DNA of 64,000 nt. It comes from Absidia repens (taxonomy: Eukaryota; Mucoromycota; Mucoromycetes; Mucorales; Cunninghamellaceae). The stretch spans positions 1 to 64,000 of the forward strand of contig MCGE01000046.1 of assembly GCA_002105175.1 (NCBI GenBank), written 5' to 3'. The position numbers were made by a program, and so were the translations under genes. Positions 35,044-45,899 of this stretch are shown piece by piece. The first letter of the stretch is position 1. Each line of letters starts with the position of its first letter. A model generated the notes under the pieces. It saw nothing but the letters and a program-made list of their open reading frames with translations, ran no database searches and was not told the origin of the DNA.

Positions 35044-38000
35044 TCAGACGCGAGATGGCATCCAGGAGTAACTTGATTTCGATGTTTTCAACTTCGGTTT
35101 TTGTTGCTGTTGCTGTTGCTGTTGGGCTTGTATTGCTCGAGGAAGTGGCGTAAATCGAGGTGCACGTGGTAGAAGAGATCGAAGGAATGGTTTTTGCTGA
35201 GATGGCGATGTCTTCATGGGGGTGTTTTCTGGTTCTGTATCCCCATTCACCGTATAATCGTCATCGTCATTGCCATTCTCGTTTTTGTTCAAAGCATTGG
35301 CAGGTTCCATCATGGATTGAGACGTGGGTATTTGTTTTCGCTGAAACTGAGGATTCTTTTTCCTTCTTCCATGCCCTGATGTTGACCCAATCGTGACTGC
35401 ATCATCGAGGTCGTCGTCGTCGTCTTCGTCTTCGTTCATGGCTGCTTTTGTCATACATGATTTGGATTTTCGCATGTGTTCCTTTTTTGTTGTTGCTGTA
35501 TAACGATGGTGATGTCGATGATGTCGATGATGGTGGTGATGGTGAGACCGAGGTGGGCAACAAGAGGATGGCGGAGGTGGGGGTGGTGCGCAACATGGTG
35601 AAGACAAAGAAGGATGGGTACATGAACAAGAGTGACCAATATAGGGTTGTTGTGGATGATGATGATACTGATGATGATGATGATGATGATGCGGATGATG
35701 AGGGTGGTGATGATGGTGTGGTGACTGGTATGAAGGAGATGATGGTGATAATGGATTTGGACAACACGGGGTTGTAGGCGATGCATAAGTCGAAGAGCAG
35801 ATTCCATTGCTGCATAAATGCATGCCATTGCTGTTGGTTGTGGAGCATGCAGATGATGATCCAGACAATGGGTGTTGGTGTTGGCAATGCTGACGTTGAG
35901 AATGGTCGGCTTCAAGCTCGAGTTTGCCATGGTTGTCAGTCTCAAGTGCAGTTGTCGGGCTGGGTTGTTCTTGTGGCTGACTATTTTCATTGTTGATCGG
36001 TGTAGCTTGATTTGATGTGAGGCTTGAGGAAGAGGAGTTGCGCGACAGTGCCGACATAGTCGTAGGTAGTGATAAGCGACGACGCTGTTGATGGTGTTGA
36101 CGTCGGTGCTGTTTCGTTTTGTGTGGATGCTGTTCTTCTGATGCTGTCACTATTATTGGAGATGGTATTTCAAGTTTTTCATCAAAGCTGTCTTTGTTGT
36201 TTGGTTTTGCAGAGGATGTATGTCTAGAAGCTACTTGTTGCATATCTTTTGCATCGTCTTTGTGATCATTATCACCGCTGTGCATGACTGCCGGAAGCTT
36301 TTGGTCGATGTTTGTCGGGGTCGTGCATGCCGATGAGGCGAGTGATGACGGTGAAGAAGATAATGGCGTTTGTTGGTGATGTTGTTGCAAAGATGTTGAT
36401 TCATTTGATGGTGAAGATGACGATGGTAAAAACGATGCAGGCAAAGTTGCTGTGGTTTCGGAGGCTCCATCAGCTTGGTGTAGTGGTGATGTGGATCCAT
36501 TCATTTGTTGCTTTTTAAACCCAGGTGACGAATTCAAAGGAGGTTGTGTAGACAGTGATAATAGTTGCGGCTGGTAAGGGCGTGTTGATGTAGGCACCGA
36601 TTTCCTGCTTCCACTAAAATCCATTGTTGGTGACCGTAACATGGCACCTGAACCATGATTGATGTCGTGCGATTGAAGATGCTTGTAATGATGTTGATTG
36701 ACATTCCCGTAAACTGAAGCTGATCTGGGAATGAGCGTCTGCTTAACGCGATAAGGTGATTGCATCATGTGCTGCTGCTGTTGAATTGTTCCGAGCTGAG
36801 ATGGACTGTAGGGTGGCAGGATAATGTCAGATTGATAAGGAAACAAAGGTTGATGCCGCCAAGAAGGAGGAGGATGCATAAGGTCATTTGCCAAGGGTGA
36901 CATTGTCATTGTTCCAATATTACCGCCAGGGGTAGATTGCTGCTGATAATGAATATCTGTCATCAATGAAGAAGAGCGAGCCATAGGCGTTGTGTTGGCA
37001 GGAGGTGGTGGTAAAGAATAGGAGGTGGCGGAACTTGTAGCGGCAGGGAGAGGGTGGTACGCTGGTGACATTGTATGAAGAGGAGGTGGAATGGAGTCGA
37101 CATGATAAATAGATGGCATCGATGGTGAGGCAAGAAGATGGCGGTGCTGCTGTAGATTCATGTGAGATTTTTTTTGCTGCTGCTGCTGCTGCTGCTGGTG
37201 ACCCGATAAGGGAGTTGATTGGAACGACTGATGATGATATGTTGATGGTGGATGAAGATATGTATCTTGCGATGGCTGTTGTTGACTTGATGGTTGCATA
37301 GACCGACGACATTCTTGGCGATGACGTTCCTTCATACGTGACATAGATACACCTGTGGCTTGAGAGTACCGTTGATTTCTTTTCTCAGGGCTGCTTTCGT
37401 GAGAAGAGGTGATAGATGGTGATTTGGCGAATGAGAGACCATGCTGTTGTTCCTCTATCGTTTTGGATTTTTGTTGCTGATGATATCCCACTGTAGCAAT
37501 ATCATTCGATCCGACGGTTTCCGGGCCACTACTTGATTCCTCCGAGTCATCTACCTGGTCACTAGTTGGAGAAGTTGATTTCTCTAGGCCATTTTCATTG
37601 TATGGAATGTTTTGCACCAACCTTGATGGAGGAAGTGATGATGATGAAGAAGAAGGAGTTGCTGCAGAGCTAGGAGGTGGTACCACTTTCACGGAAGAAG
37701 GGGAGGAACAGCACTAAGAGTGTCTGAGGGAGTTTCAGGAGTAAGAGGAGGACTGCTGAGATATGTCTGAGGTGGCCTAATTTGAGTATGATTACTTGAT
37801 CCATTGTTTCCATATGATTCACCAAATGTTTGTTTTTGTTGTTTCTGGTGCTCAGGGACAGTTCCAATTTTAGACCAAGAATCCAAGTGGCGTACGGATG
37901 ACGAGAGTGGCAAATCACGAGTGCCTATTATGTTTAAGATAAATAGCAAAGAAAGCATGAATAAAAAAAAGCTAACATGCACATCAAAATAAAAATAAAC

Positions 38001-38224
38001 ATACTTTGTTTTGTTTGGAGATGTTCATGATGATCTTTTAGTCCGTCCAAAACATCATCCAAAAGACTTCCGTGCGTAAAAGTTAAATGTTTGTCGTCGG
38101 ACGTAACGAATTTCGTGATGGTGGGTGGTGATGGCTGTTCTTGAGTTGTTGTTTCGACAGCCGGGTGTATCATTGATTCTTGTATCTTCTTTTTTTTAAA
38201 CCATAATTTGAATAGTTTTCCCAT
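35044..38224 (-). CDS. Long low-complexity protein rich in Gln, His, Ser and Pro
   Basis: Not recognised. The start is ATG at 38224 (MGKLFKLWFKKKK). Exon 1 (38224-38005) joins exon 2 (37924-37796) cleanly. The main 2.6-kb frame ends at 35044. Its link to exon 2 is uncertain. A 110-base intron (37795-37686) joins them in frame to 996 aa, but the intron itself reads like coding sequence in the exon-2 frame up to a TGA, so a one-base frameshift is the alternative. The protein has several Gln runs, a His/Cys/Pro-rich block (about 35505-35830), an acidic stretch of Glu/Asp (about 35400-35435) and a basic C-terminus. No folded domain or membrane segment is visible. A disordered regulatory or scaffold protein is a guess. 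Confidence 0.7.
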
Positions 38225-38648
38225 TGCTGAGGAGAAGAAGAAAAAAGGATGAAGAAGCGAAAGAGAAGTAAAACAATGGAAAAGAAATCCAACCGCCTAA
38301 TTTAATTCGTTGTGTTAAAACTCCGAATAATTTATGCGTGTGCTTTTCGTCCCCATGGATGTAGTTGACAATCCAACAAGCACGATAACCCATTCTTCAG
38401 GTTTTTGTTGGTAATCAAAAATTATCTCATGAAATTCAAGATTGTATGCAGACAAGACACGTAGTGTTTATCATATCATACTGCATTTTTTTTTTTTTAT
38501 CAAATATTACAAAGGACACGTTGTTGAAACGATAAAGTCAGTAGTTTATCTCCTAATAATAAATATGCTCCTATTTTATATATATAAATATATATATATA
38601 TATACTTTTTCTATCCGTAAAACAATAATCTGGGCAAATTGCATGAAA
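38225..38648. other. Intergenic
   Basis: AT-rich DNA upstream of the low-complexity protein gene, including a T run near 38487 and an (AT)n stretch near 38580-38604. No gene is supported. Confidence 0.5.
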
Positions 38649-39590
38649 TAGGGCACTCCTAGAAAAGAAATTCGGGAATCCACTGAACAAGGTAAAACTC
38701 ATATTTCAAATCCCGCATTTACTGGCTATGTGTTCTCAATCCCCTTTCAAATCATCTTTTTCGTTTCAACTTTAATCCAGCCAACGATTCTTTTATCCCC
38801 TATCTGTTTTTATGAAAATAGGTTATGATACTAAATATACACGAAAAATCCAATCAACTCATTCGAAAGTCAAAACTGTAGAGAAAAACAACAACTCATC
38901 CTCTTTTGATTCACCCGTTTGAAACTTACTCTGGTTAAACAAAGCTCATTTTGAAATATGCACTATATGCAACATTGCTTCCCTCACGACGTAGTAGAAG
39001 CACTAGAACGCAAAATTTATGTAAGTGTAGAACAAAGAGCAACCAAAGTTCTTACTTTGTTATGCCTGACTGACTGGGGGGGTGTTTCCTAGCTCGGATA
39101 TTGTATAATTTAGATGATACTTTATATTTTGGTATGAAGGCAAATAGACTCCTATAAAAATGGCCCAAGCAAGAAAAAGGTAAGTACAAGGGGGAAAATG
39201 ATGAAAAGCATCAAAAAAGGGAAAGACAACGCGTGTATGGAGTGTATGTGGGTATATGTTTGTATGCGTGTGGTTGTGGGTGAAGTTAATAAAGTTTTCT
39301 TTTTGTTTTTTAGATATCTTATATCGTCTCCTTTTTGAATTGGGTTTATAGCAAGAGTCGATCAAATGGCGATATGATGAATCAGCACGTTAGGCTTTCT
39401 TCACTGTCTGTCTATATGATATGGTGGATGCACTATGATTCAGATGAAAGTAAAATCGAAACAGATGCAGGGACGGGTACCGGATGCAATTACATTTCAC
39501 ACCTTTTTTTCTATAATATTATTATTATTTTAAGGAACAACGGGAAGCATCGATTTCAAAATACTGTCGATAACGCGAATCAGGTCATGA
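38649..39590 (+). CDS. Possible spliced gene, structure unresolved
   Basis: Several exon-like blocks with GT-AG borders occur on the plus strand. One pair, about 38649-38691 and 38820-38923, joins in frame as GTPRKEIRESTEQ to GYDTKYTRK... SFDSPV-stop. A second set starts at an ATG near 38958 (MHYMQHCFPHDVVEALERKIY), has a GTAAGT donor, and joins to an exon from about 39319 reading ISYIVSFLNWVYSKSRSNG and on to about 39475, with a possible last exon at 39536-39590. They could be two small genes or pieces of one. No family is recognised and there is no start for the first set. Base composition is higher in G and C than the surroundings, which is the main support. Confidence 0.3.
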
Positions 39591-41448
39591 AAAATAACAA
39601 GCAGGCCGAACGATATATATTTATAATTACTAATCCATTTTACTTTTTAGGTCAATTGTTTATACCTGATCGTATTGCACTCTCGATATTGCTAATTAGT
39701 TAGTTAATTAGCTAGTAAGTAAGTCAGTTAGTTAATTAGTTAGTTATTATAATTTATACCGCATTTTGAAATAAAATCTACTTTTTATACATCAATATAA
39801 TTTGTTATATATGCCACCTGTGTAGTTTAATAGTGACATGGTCACCATGTATAATGGCCAATGCACTTGTTTTTTTTATATCTATATAGTATGTAGGTCA
39901 TTCTTGATTGCTTGCCCTGATTTGTGTCATTTGATAATGAATGAATATGATACATTTGTCATAAAAGGAGTGTACAGGATACATGGAGGAAGTAAGAGCT
40001 GGCACATCATTGAAGGATCAAGCTATCCTTCTTTCAGGAGAATAACGCTTTGAATAAAGAGCATCATCTTTATCCTTTATATCTATTACACTCCTTAATG
40101 TCATGTGTTTTCAAAATTGTCCACCACCTTTTTCCTGCAGGAATCAGAGTACCGTTGGCTTGGAACGGCATTTAAAAATTATAGACAAATACCCAATTTT
40201 ATATTTTTGTTTTCTTTTACTGACTAAATAAAATGAAGGAAGCCCAACGACAACAGAACATCAATCTTATTGACATTATAGATACTCCACATAGTATTGC
40301 AGCCACCAACACTCACACGAAACAACCCCAAACTCAATTTAAACTTTTGTAGGTTAAGGAGACTCATTCATTGATCAACAATAAAGGGCGGCTTTGGTGT
40401 GTGGCAAAAAAAAAAAAAAAAAAACTCCAGGGATCGTAACATTAAACTTCACTATGCTCAACCATGGTGCCAGACAACTCTATACTGGAAGCACAAACTG
40501 CCATGAACTGGACAATACGGTAAATAAAAGAAAAAATAGAGCAAGAGCAATGTGCTGTATGCTGTCCATATGTAGCACAAGTTCGTTTTGAAAAAGATAG
40601 GCGTTGCTCGGTTGATTTAAAAAATACACCGCTTACTGACTTTCATTATACTCTGTTTATTTAGGATATGTCCCTATTACTATATGGTTATTTGTATGGA
40701 GGTTGGGTAATTGGGCTACTTCGAGAGACAGCTAGGGACATCGATATCACTGAATGGCATTGGCATCGCGTATTCGTCTCCCATGACAATTATAGTATAT
40801 AGTGCCCTATTGCACCTTTTTGTTTTTTTTGTTTTTTTTATATCCCACCCTAGCATACTCATAGTATTTAGTTTCCCCTATTATATCCATTAGCTATAGT
40901 CTGAAATCTATTTAGGTGTCCTTACTTTTTTTTTTTTTTTTTTTTTTTTGCATTAATTGATGTTTGAATAAAAACCGATCTTTTGACTTTTTTTTGTATG
41001 AGTCAAACCAATAACTCAATACTAAGACCCCTTCACAATTTTTTCATTTTTAATATCTTTGAGGAATTCCTATTTTTTCAATGATAAAAAATCAATCAAT
41101 TTTAATAGGAACCCAGAAAGCGCACACACCCTGCATGATTTAGCGCCAAGGACTCTTCACCTGATTTCTTTTTGTTCTCCGCCTACAGAGCAACTATCTG
41201 CAGCATCATTAGATGGAAGTCATTTATTTTACAAAAGAGCGATGATGATAGTCAATTGTTTTTATTGAAGTAAATAAATAAATAATATGATTAAAAATAA
41301 AGGATAGATATAAACTAAGGAAGACATATAAAAATACACAAATATAATTGACCAATCGTAATAATAAAAATACCGGGTAAGGAGAAAAGGAGGGAGGGAA
41401 GAAGAGGGAGCGGGGTGGAGGGTACACACACAATATATATAATATATT
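39591..41448. other. Intergenic, TTAG-rich patch and a 39-codon ORF
   Basis: A patch of TTAG/TAAG-type tetramers lies at about 39692-39750. An isolated ATG frame of 39 codons at 40233-40352 (MKEAQRQQNINLIDIIDTPH...) has coding-like composition but no neighbours or splice sites that extend it. T runs occur near 40925-40949. No firm gene is supported. Confidence 0.4.
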
Positions 41449-42477
41449 CTAACGATAATTAGCAGCATTTGGTTTATGGATATCTTGAGGATCCATAGAA
41501 GGAGAACTTTGTTGATGATATACTTGTTGGTGACTAGGAGGAGGCATAGCTTCATATCCAGTATTGATAGATTGTCCAGTTGTACCATCATAGTAATATC
41601 CATGTTCATCATAATATCCACCATTTGCATCATAACCACTATGAGCTTCATATATACCATGGGAGTCATACCCGTTATTACCGTCGTACCCACCGCCGCC
41701 TTCATGAGGGTAATAGTAGCCACCGCTATCATGATACTGTTCATAACCTTGTTGTTGCTGATAGTGTTTGCCGCCGCTACCATCATTATAATAGTTGCCT
41801 TGATCATTCAGTTGAGGGATGGTGGGTGAAGCAACCATCGTGGCACCCCCCAAGGCGGTGTTTGTTGTCATTGCTGGTGATCGATGATGAGGAAAGTCTC
41901 GTTCAGCCAAACCAAAATCTTCGAAGTTTGCTTTACGTTGATTTGTTTTACTTGTACATCCTCCACGACGATTGAGCCATGTCAGTAATCCGCCAAGAAG
42001 AGCAAGACCCACTACAAAAAAAAAGTGTGAGGGGATTTTTTTTTTTTTTTTGAAAAAGGAGATCAACTTACCAACTCCGCCGACAACAGCACCAACGATG
42101 GTTGGTATGTTACTTTCGCTCTTATGAGGAGCCGGTGTTGCTGTAGCAGAAGACGAAGAGGATGGTGTTGAGAGAGAGGGCGATGAAGAAGCTAAAGTAG
42201 AGGATGGAATAGTAGTCTTAGGCGGACTAGAGGAAGAAGACGAAGGAGGAGGGGCACTGGACGAGGTAGGGAGGAGAGAAGAGGAAGAGGAAGAGGAAGA
42301 TATGGGAATAACAGGAGAGAAAGAAGAAGTAGGAGAGGGACTAGGGGAAGGATGTGGTGAAGGACTGGGAGATGGATTGGGCGAAGGAGAGGGGAGGGGT
42401 TTTGAAGAGGTAGGAAGTAAGCCAGAAGTGGGTAAAAATACCTGACAATCTACACCATGGCTAATGAATTGAATCAT
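41449..42477 (-). CDS. Single-pass membrane protein, Ser/Pro-rich ectodomain, Gly/Tyr-rich tail
   Basis: Two exons, 42477-42072 and 42011-41449, give 322 aa. About 120 residues of Pro-Ser repeats and Ser runs are followed by a membrane segment built across the intron (IPTIVGAVVGGV then VGLALLGGLLTWL). A stop-transfer NRRGG comes next, then a cytosolic tail with many Gly-Tyr and Gln repeats ending NAANYR. The layout resembles cell-wall stress sensors and mucin-like proteins (Wsc/Mid2/Msb2 type), but no sensor domain is visible. The 5' end is doubtful: the annotated ATG gives no signal peptide, while a hydrophobic start MRSFMFLLMG at 42518 lies in another frame and stops at a TGA overlapping this ATG. 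Confidence 0.7.
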   Translation of the reverse strand: MIQFISHGVDCQVFLPTSGLLPTSSKPLPSPSPNPSPSPSPHPSPSPSPTSSFSPVIPISSSSSSSSLLPTSSSAPPPSSSSSSPPKTTIPSSTLASSSPSLSTPSSSSSATATPAPHKSESNIPTIVGAVVGGVGKLISFFKKKKKIPSHFFFVVGLALLGGLLTWLNRRGGCTSKTNQRKANFEDFGLAERDFPHHRSPAMTTNTALGGATMVASPTIPQLNDQGNYYNDGSGGKHYQQQQGYEQYHDSGGYYYPHEGGGGYDGNNGYDSHGIYEAHSGYDANGGYYDEHGYYYDGTTGQSINTGYEAMPPPSHQQVYHQQSSPSMDPQDIHKPNAANYR

Positions 42478-42693
42478 CAAGAGAAATCCCCCATTAAAAG
42501 GAACATAAATGACCGCATAATGGGTGATAATAATTTTGTTGATGCTGATGATTCTTGCTTGCTTATTTGTTTATTGACAAGAGGAACTAAGCCTTTTGAT
42601 TTTATTTATTATAAAAAAAAAAAGGAAAAGAAAAAGAAAAAGAAAAATATTTGATTCAACCCACTGGGAAAAGTTTATTTGACCGCATTTTTG

Positions 42694-43095
42694 TCACTGC
42701 GGTGTTTGAATACTCTGCTGATACCCTATCAAACATTGATCATGCATTGCTCTTCTCCTTTTGAATAACATGTTGACTATAATCACCATAAATTCCAAAC
42801 TGGTTAGGAGTTGATTGAGGTGTTTTGGTACTTTACCATTTTTCTGACACTGTTCATTACTTTCTGTATGATCTTCTTGAGAAAAGTCCTCTGATGTCGT
42901 ACAATTATCCAAGTTTCCGTTCAAATTCAAATGAGACACAAATATGTGTTCCTTTAATCCATTGTTGACTTTTTTAATCTTCATGTTATACTTTCTATAT
43001 TTTCGTCGAATTGAATCAACATACTGCAAATCGGGTTTTCTTTTTAAGAAAAATACTGTATGGATGATAGTATTGTAAACAATCGACCTCAACAT
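42694..43095 (-). CDS. Hypothetical protein, 133 aa
   Basis: A single ATG-started frame of 133 residues. The first half is basic (SIRRKYRKYNMKIKKVNNG), the middle acidic/polar, and the end hydrophobic then basic (VIIVNMLFKRRRAMHD). A GTAAAG donor after QCQKNG could shorten it. No family is recognised; it could be a transposon-derived remnant. It sits where the 5' exons of DNA polymerase alpha would be expected, on the opposite strand. Confidence 0.35.
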   Translation of the reverse strand: MLRSIVYNTIIHTVFFLKRKPDLQYVDSIRRKYRKYNMKIKKVNNGLKEHIFVSHLNLNGNLDNCTTSEDFSQEDHTESNEQCQKNGKVPKHLNQLLTSLEFMVIIVNMLFKRRRAMHDQCLIGYQQSIQTPQ

Positions 43096-43346
43096 TCAGA
43101 CATGAGTACAATAAGGATAAAGTGACCACCTTGCTTCAAAGTCTGTGGAGATTACACTTGAACTAAGTTGAAACTTCTATTGTTCACTGCTGCTGAAGAG
43201 GATTTTATACAATGTTTTTGATATTTGGTTATCAGCACTGGCATAATTTCCTATTTTAGGGCAAAGTAGTTAGACAGGGTCATGAAGAGTGTTTTGATAA
43301 AAGATTAAGCAGACGGAGATTACATTTCCTGCCTTTTTCTCTCTCT

Positions 43347-43379
<33 letters not shown>

Positions 43380-43382
43380 CAG

Positions 43383-45867
43383 TTCTCTATTGATCAGCTT
43401 CCTCACCTCAATGATACCAATCGTCCTATGATGGATAGTTCTTCAAGTAAGAAAAATTAAAACAGTGATTTAACTGAATATTCAACCAAAAACTAACGCG
43501 CTCTCTTCTTGATTGGTGCAAATAGGGAAACGAAAAGAACCACACAGTGACAAAAGCAACACTGGTTTTTCGACACAAAATGTAAGTTACTCTCAATGCT
43601 TCTATGGACTACCCCCATTCATCCTTTTCTATTCCAAAATATAGGACAAAGGTGGGCTTTTTTCGAAGAAAAAGCGTTTATTAGCTCCTGCTGGTCAAAA
43701 ATCTGAAGGGCTGCCAACAACGGAAACTGACAACATTGACACATTGTCTACTGCGAACTATTGGGATACAAGTCTCTTACTACAGGACATGCTAGACGAT
43801 CACGCACCAACCTCTCCAACGTACCCTTCGGCAGACATATCGACATTGAGGCAACTTGACACAAACAGCGAATTGCCCTCGAAACAAACACTGCGCGCTG
43901 GATTGACCATATCTCGACCATTAGCACCAGCAGAAAAACCAACAGCATCGTCAGCTTTAAAACTCGCAAATCAGCTACACAACACTATCACCGCTCAATT
44001 ACAAAGTTTGGATGAACCATTAACAACAATAACACCAGCACCAGTATCACCAATCACACCAACCGTGCTACAAAACGAGGCACAGCAACAATCCAATCAA
44101 GGATATGACACAAGTACTTCTTTAGCACATGCTGCACTTTGCCGAACATCGTCAGACGAACATTTGAAGCTCAATATCAACCATTCATCTATAGCAGGAA
44201 ACGAAGCATTAAAAGGATCAGTACTTGGACGATCTTCTGTCAACGCTACCATAACCTCAGACACTCAGCATAGAGAAAAGATATTGGACAAGCCATCACT
44301 ATCAGACGACCCAACTTCACCTATGGCAGACACACAACAAAATACCCAATCTTTACAACACCTGGATAATGTGCAATCTTGGACAGAGGCTCTAGAGATT
44401 CATTTGGATCGTTTGAAATTACACACCACTCCTCCACGACTATCGACAGATACTGCCTCAAAGATGAAGAAAAACACAAGTGCCAATATCATGATGCCAA
44501 GAGATAATACATTGCGGCTATGGTGGTATGATGCTCACCAAGCTTACAACAATGGAACGATTCTTCTTTTTGGAAAGGTAAAATTGAAGGAGGAGGGGAG
44601 GGGTGGAAAGACGGCAACTGGTAATTAACCTTTTCTCGGACTAGGTGCTTGATCATTCAACCAATACGTATGCAAGCTGTTGTGTTCATGTCAAAAACAT
44701 CAAACGGACTCTCTTTGTACTCCCGCGATGCTATCGCTACAATGGTAATAAAAGAACATGGAGTGATGATTAGGGGTGAAAGAGAGGGGATGAGAATATA
44801 TGAAATAGTGAACCATTTATTGATATGCTTTATTTTGTACTTTGTAGAAGATGAAACTTTGGAAAAGGAAAAGGTCACCATGGTCGATGTCAAAGATGAA
44901 ATTACTCAGCTATTCCATCGACATCATATAAGGGATTGGAATTGCAGTATACGGAAAAGAAAGTACGCGTTTGAATTAGACGATGTACCTGCTGAATCGG
45001 ATTACTTGAAAATACAATACAGTTTTAAAGGTAAATACAGTGGATGGAAAGTGGGAACAGAATATTAGTATTATTAGGAACTAATCTCATCTCTCCCCCC
45101 CCTGCCCCTGTTTATAAATAGATCCGGAATTACCTGCTGATATCAATGGTCTTACTTATAGTCGTGTCTTTGGAACAAATAACTCCCCTATGGAACTTTT
45201 TTTAATCAAGCGTGGTATCAAAGGCCCTCAGTGGTTGGAAATCAAGAATGCCCAACATTCACTCAATGAAATAAAGGTAAGCAATGTAAGGGATGAATTG
45301 AAGAAATCATATATAACATTTTCTTTTTCTATTGCTTGTTTGGCATGTAGGGCACATGGTGTCAATACGAATTTTCTGTATCCGATCCCAAACAAGTCAA
45401 CCCATTACAGAATGGCCTGCAAACCCTCAATTTGAAATCGCCGCCTTTATCTGTCATGTCTCTCCATCTGCATACTATTACCAACACGAAAGTCAATACC
45501 AATGAAATCATTGCTGTTGGTGCTTTGATATGCCCAAAAGGTAATGAATTAATCAAAAGGGATACACTACAATGTGGGCGCTGACTGATAATTTTTCATT
45601 TTATTTTTATATATGTAGTCATGATGGACCAGATGGATGATTTGGAGAATATAGAAAACTCACGATTTGTGGTGGTACGTCCATGGGGTGCATGTGATAC
45701 ACAATGGCCAGAAGATTTGGATGAAACAGTAGAAAAAGAAAGACGGAACGGACTCCCAATACAAATTGAAGATAGCGAATATTCTCTGTTGAACTATTTG
45801 TGTGGTAAGAAAAAAATTAGACTCGTCTTTATATAATTGTCATCTATTCGCCAACCTTGACATTTTA

Positions 45868-45899
<32 letters not shown>

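Noticed and set aside
35402..37312. Several long open frames on both strands over the low-complexity gene
   Set aside because: Trinucleotide repeats leave all frames open; the 880-codon frame is the only one covering the whole length.
38700..38720. CATATTTCAAATCCCGCA matches the outer end of repeat copy G
   Set aside because: The match stops before CACGTG and no repeat body follows, so it is too short to call an eighth copy.
39692..39750. TTAG-rich patch suggestive of telomere-like repeats
   Set aside because: Units are irregular (TTAG, TTAA, TAAG), short and internal; they do not match the fungal TTAGGG repeat.
40233..40352. 39-codon ORF containing INLIDIIDTPH, faintly like an elongation-factor G3 motif
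   Set aside because: The similarity is only a few residues, without the following glycine and the rest of a GTPase domain.
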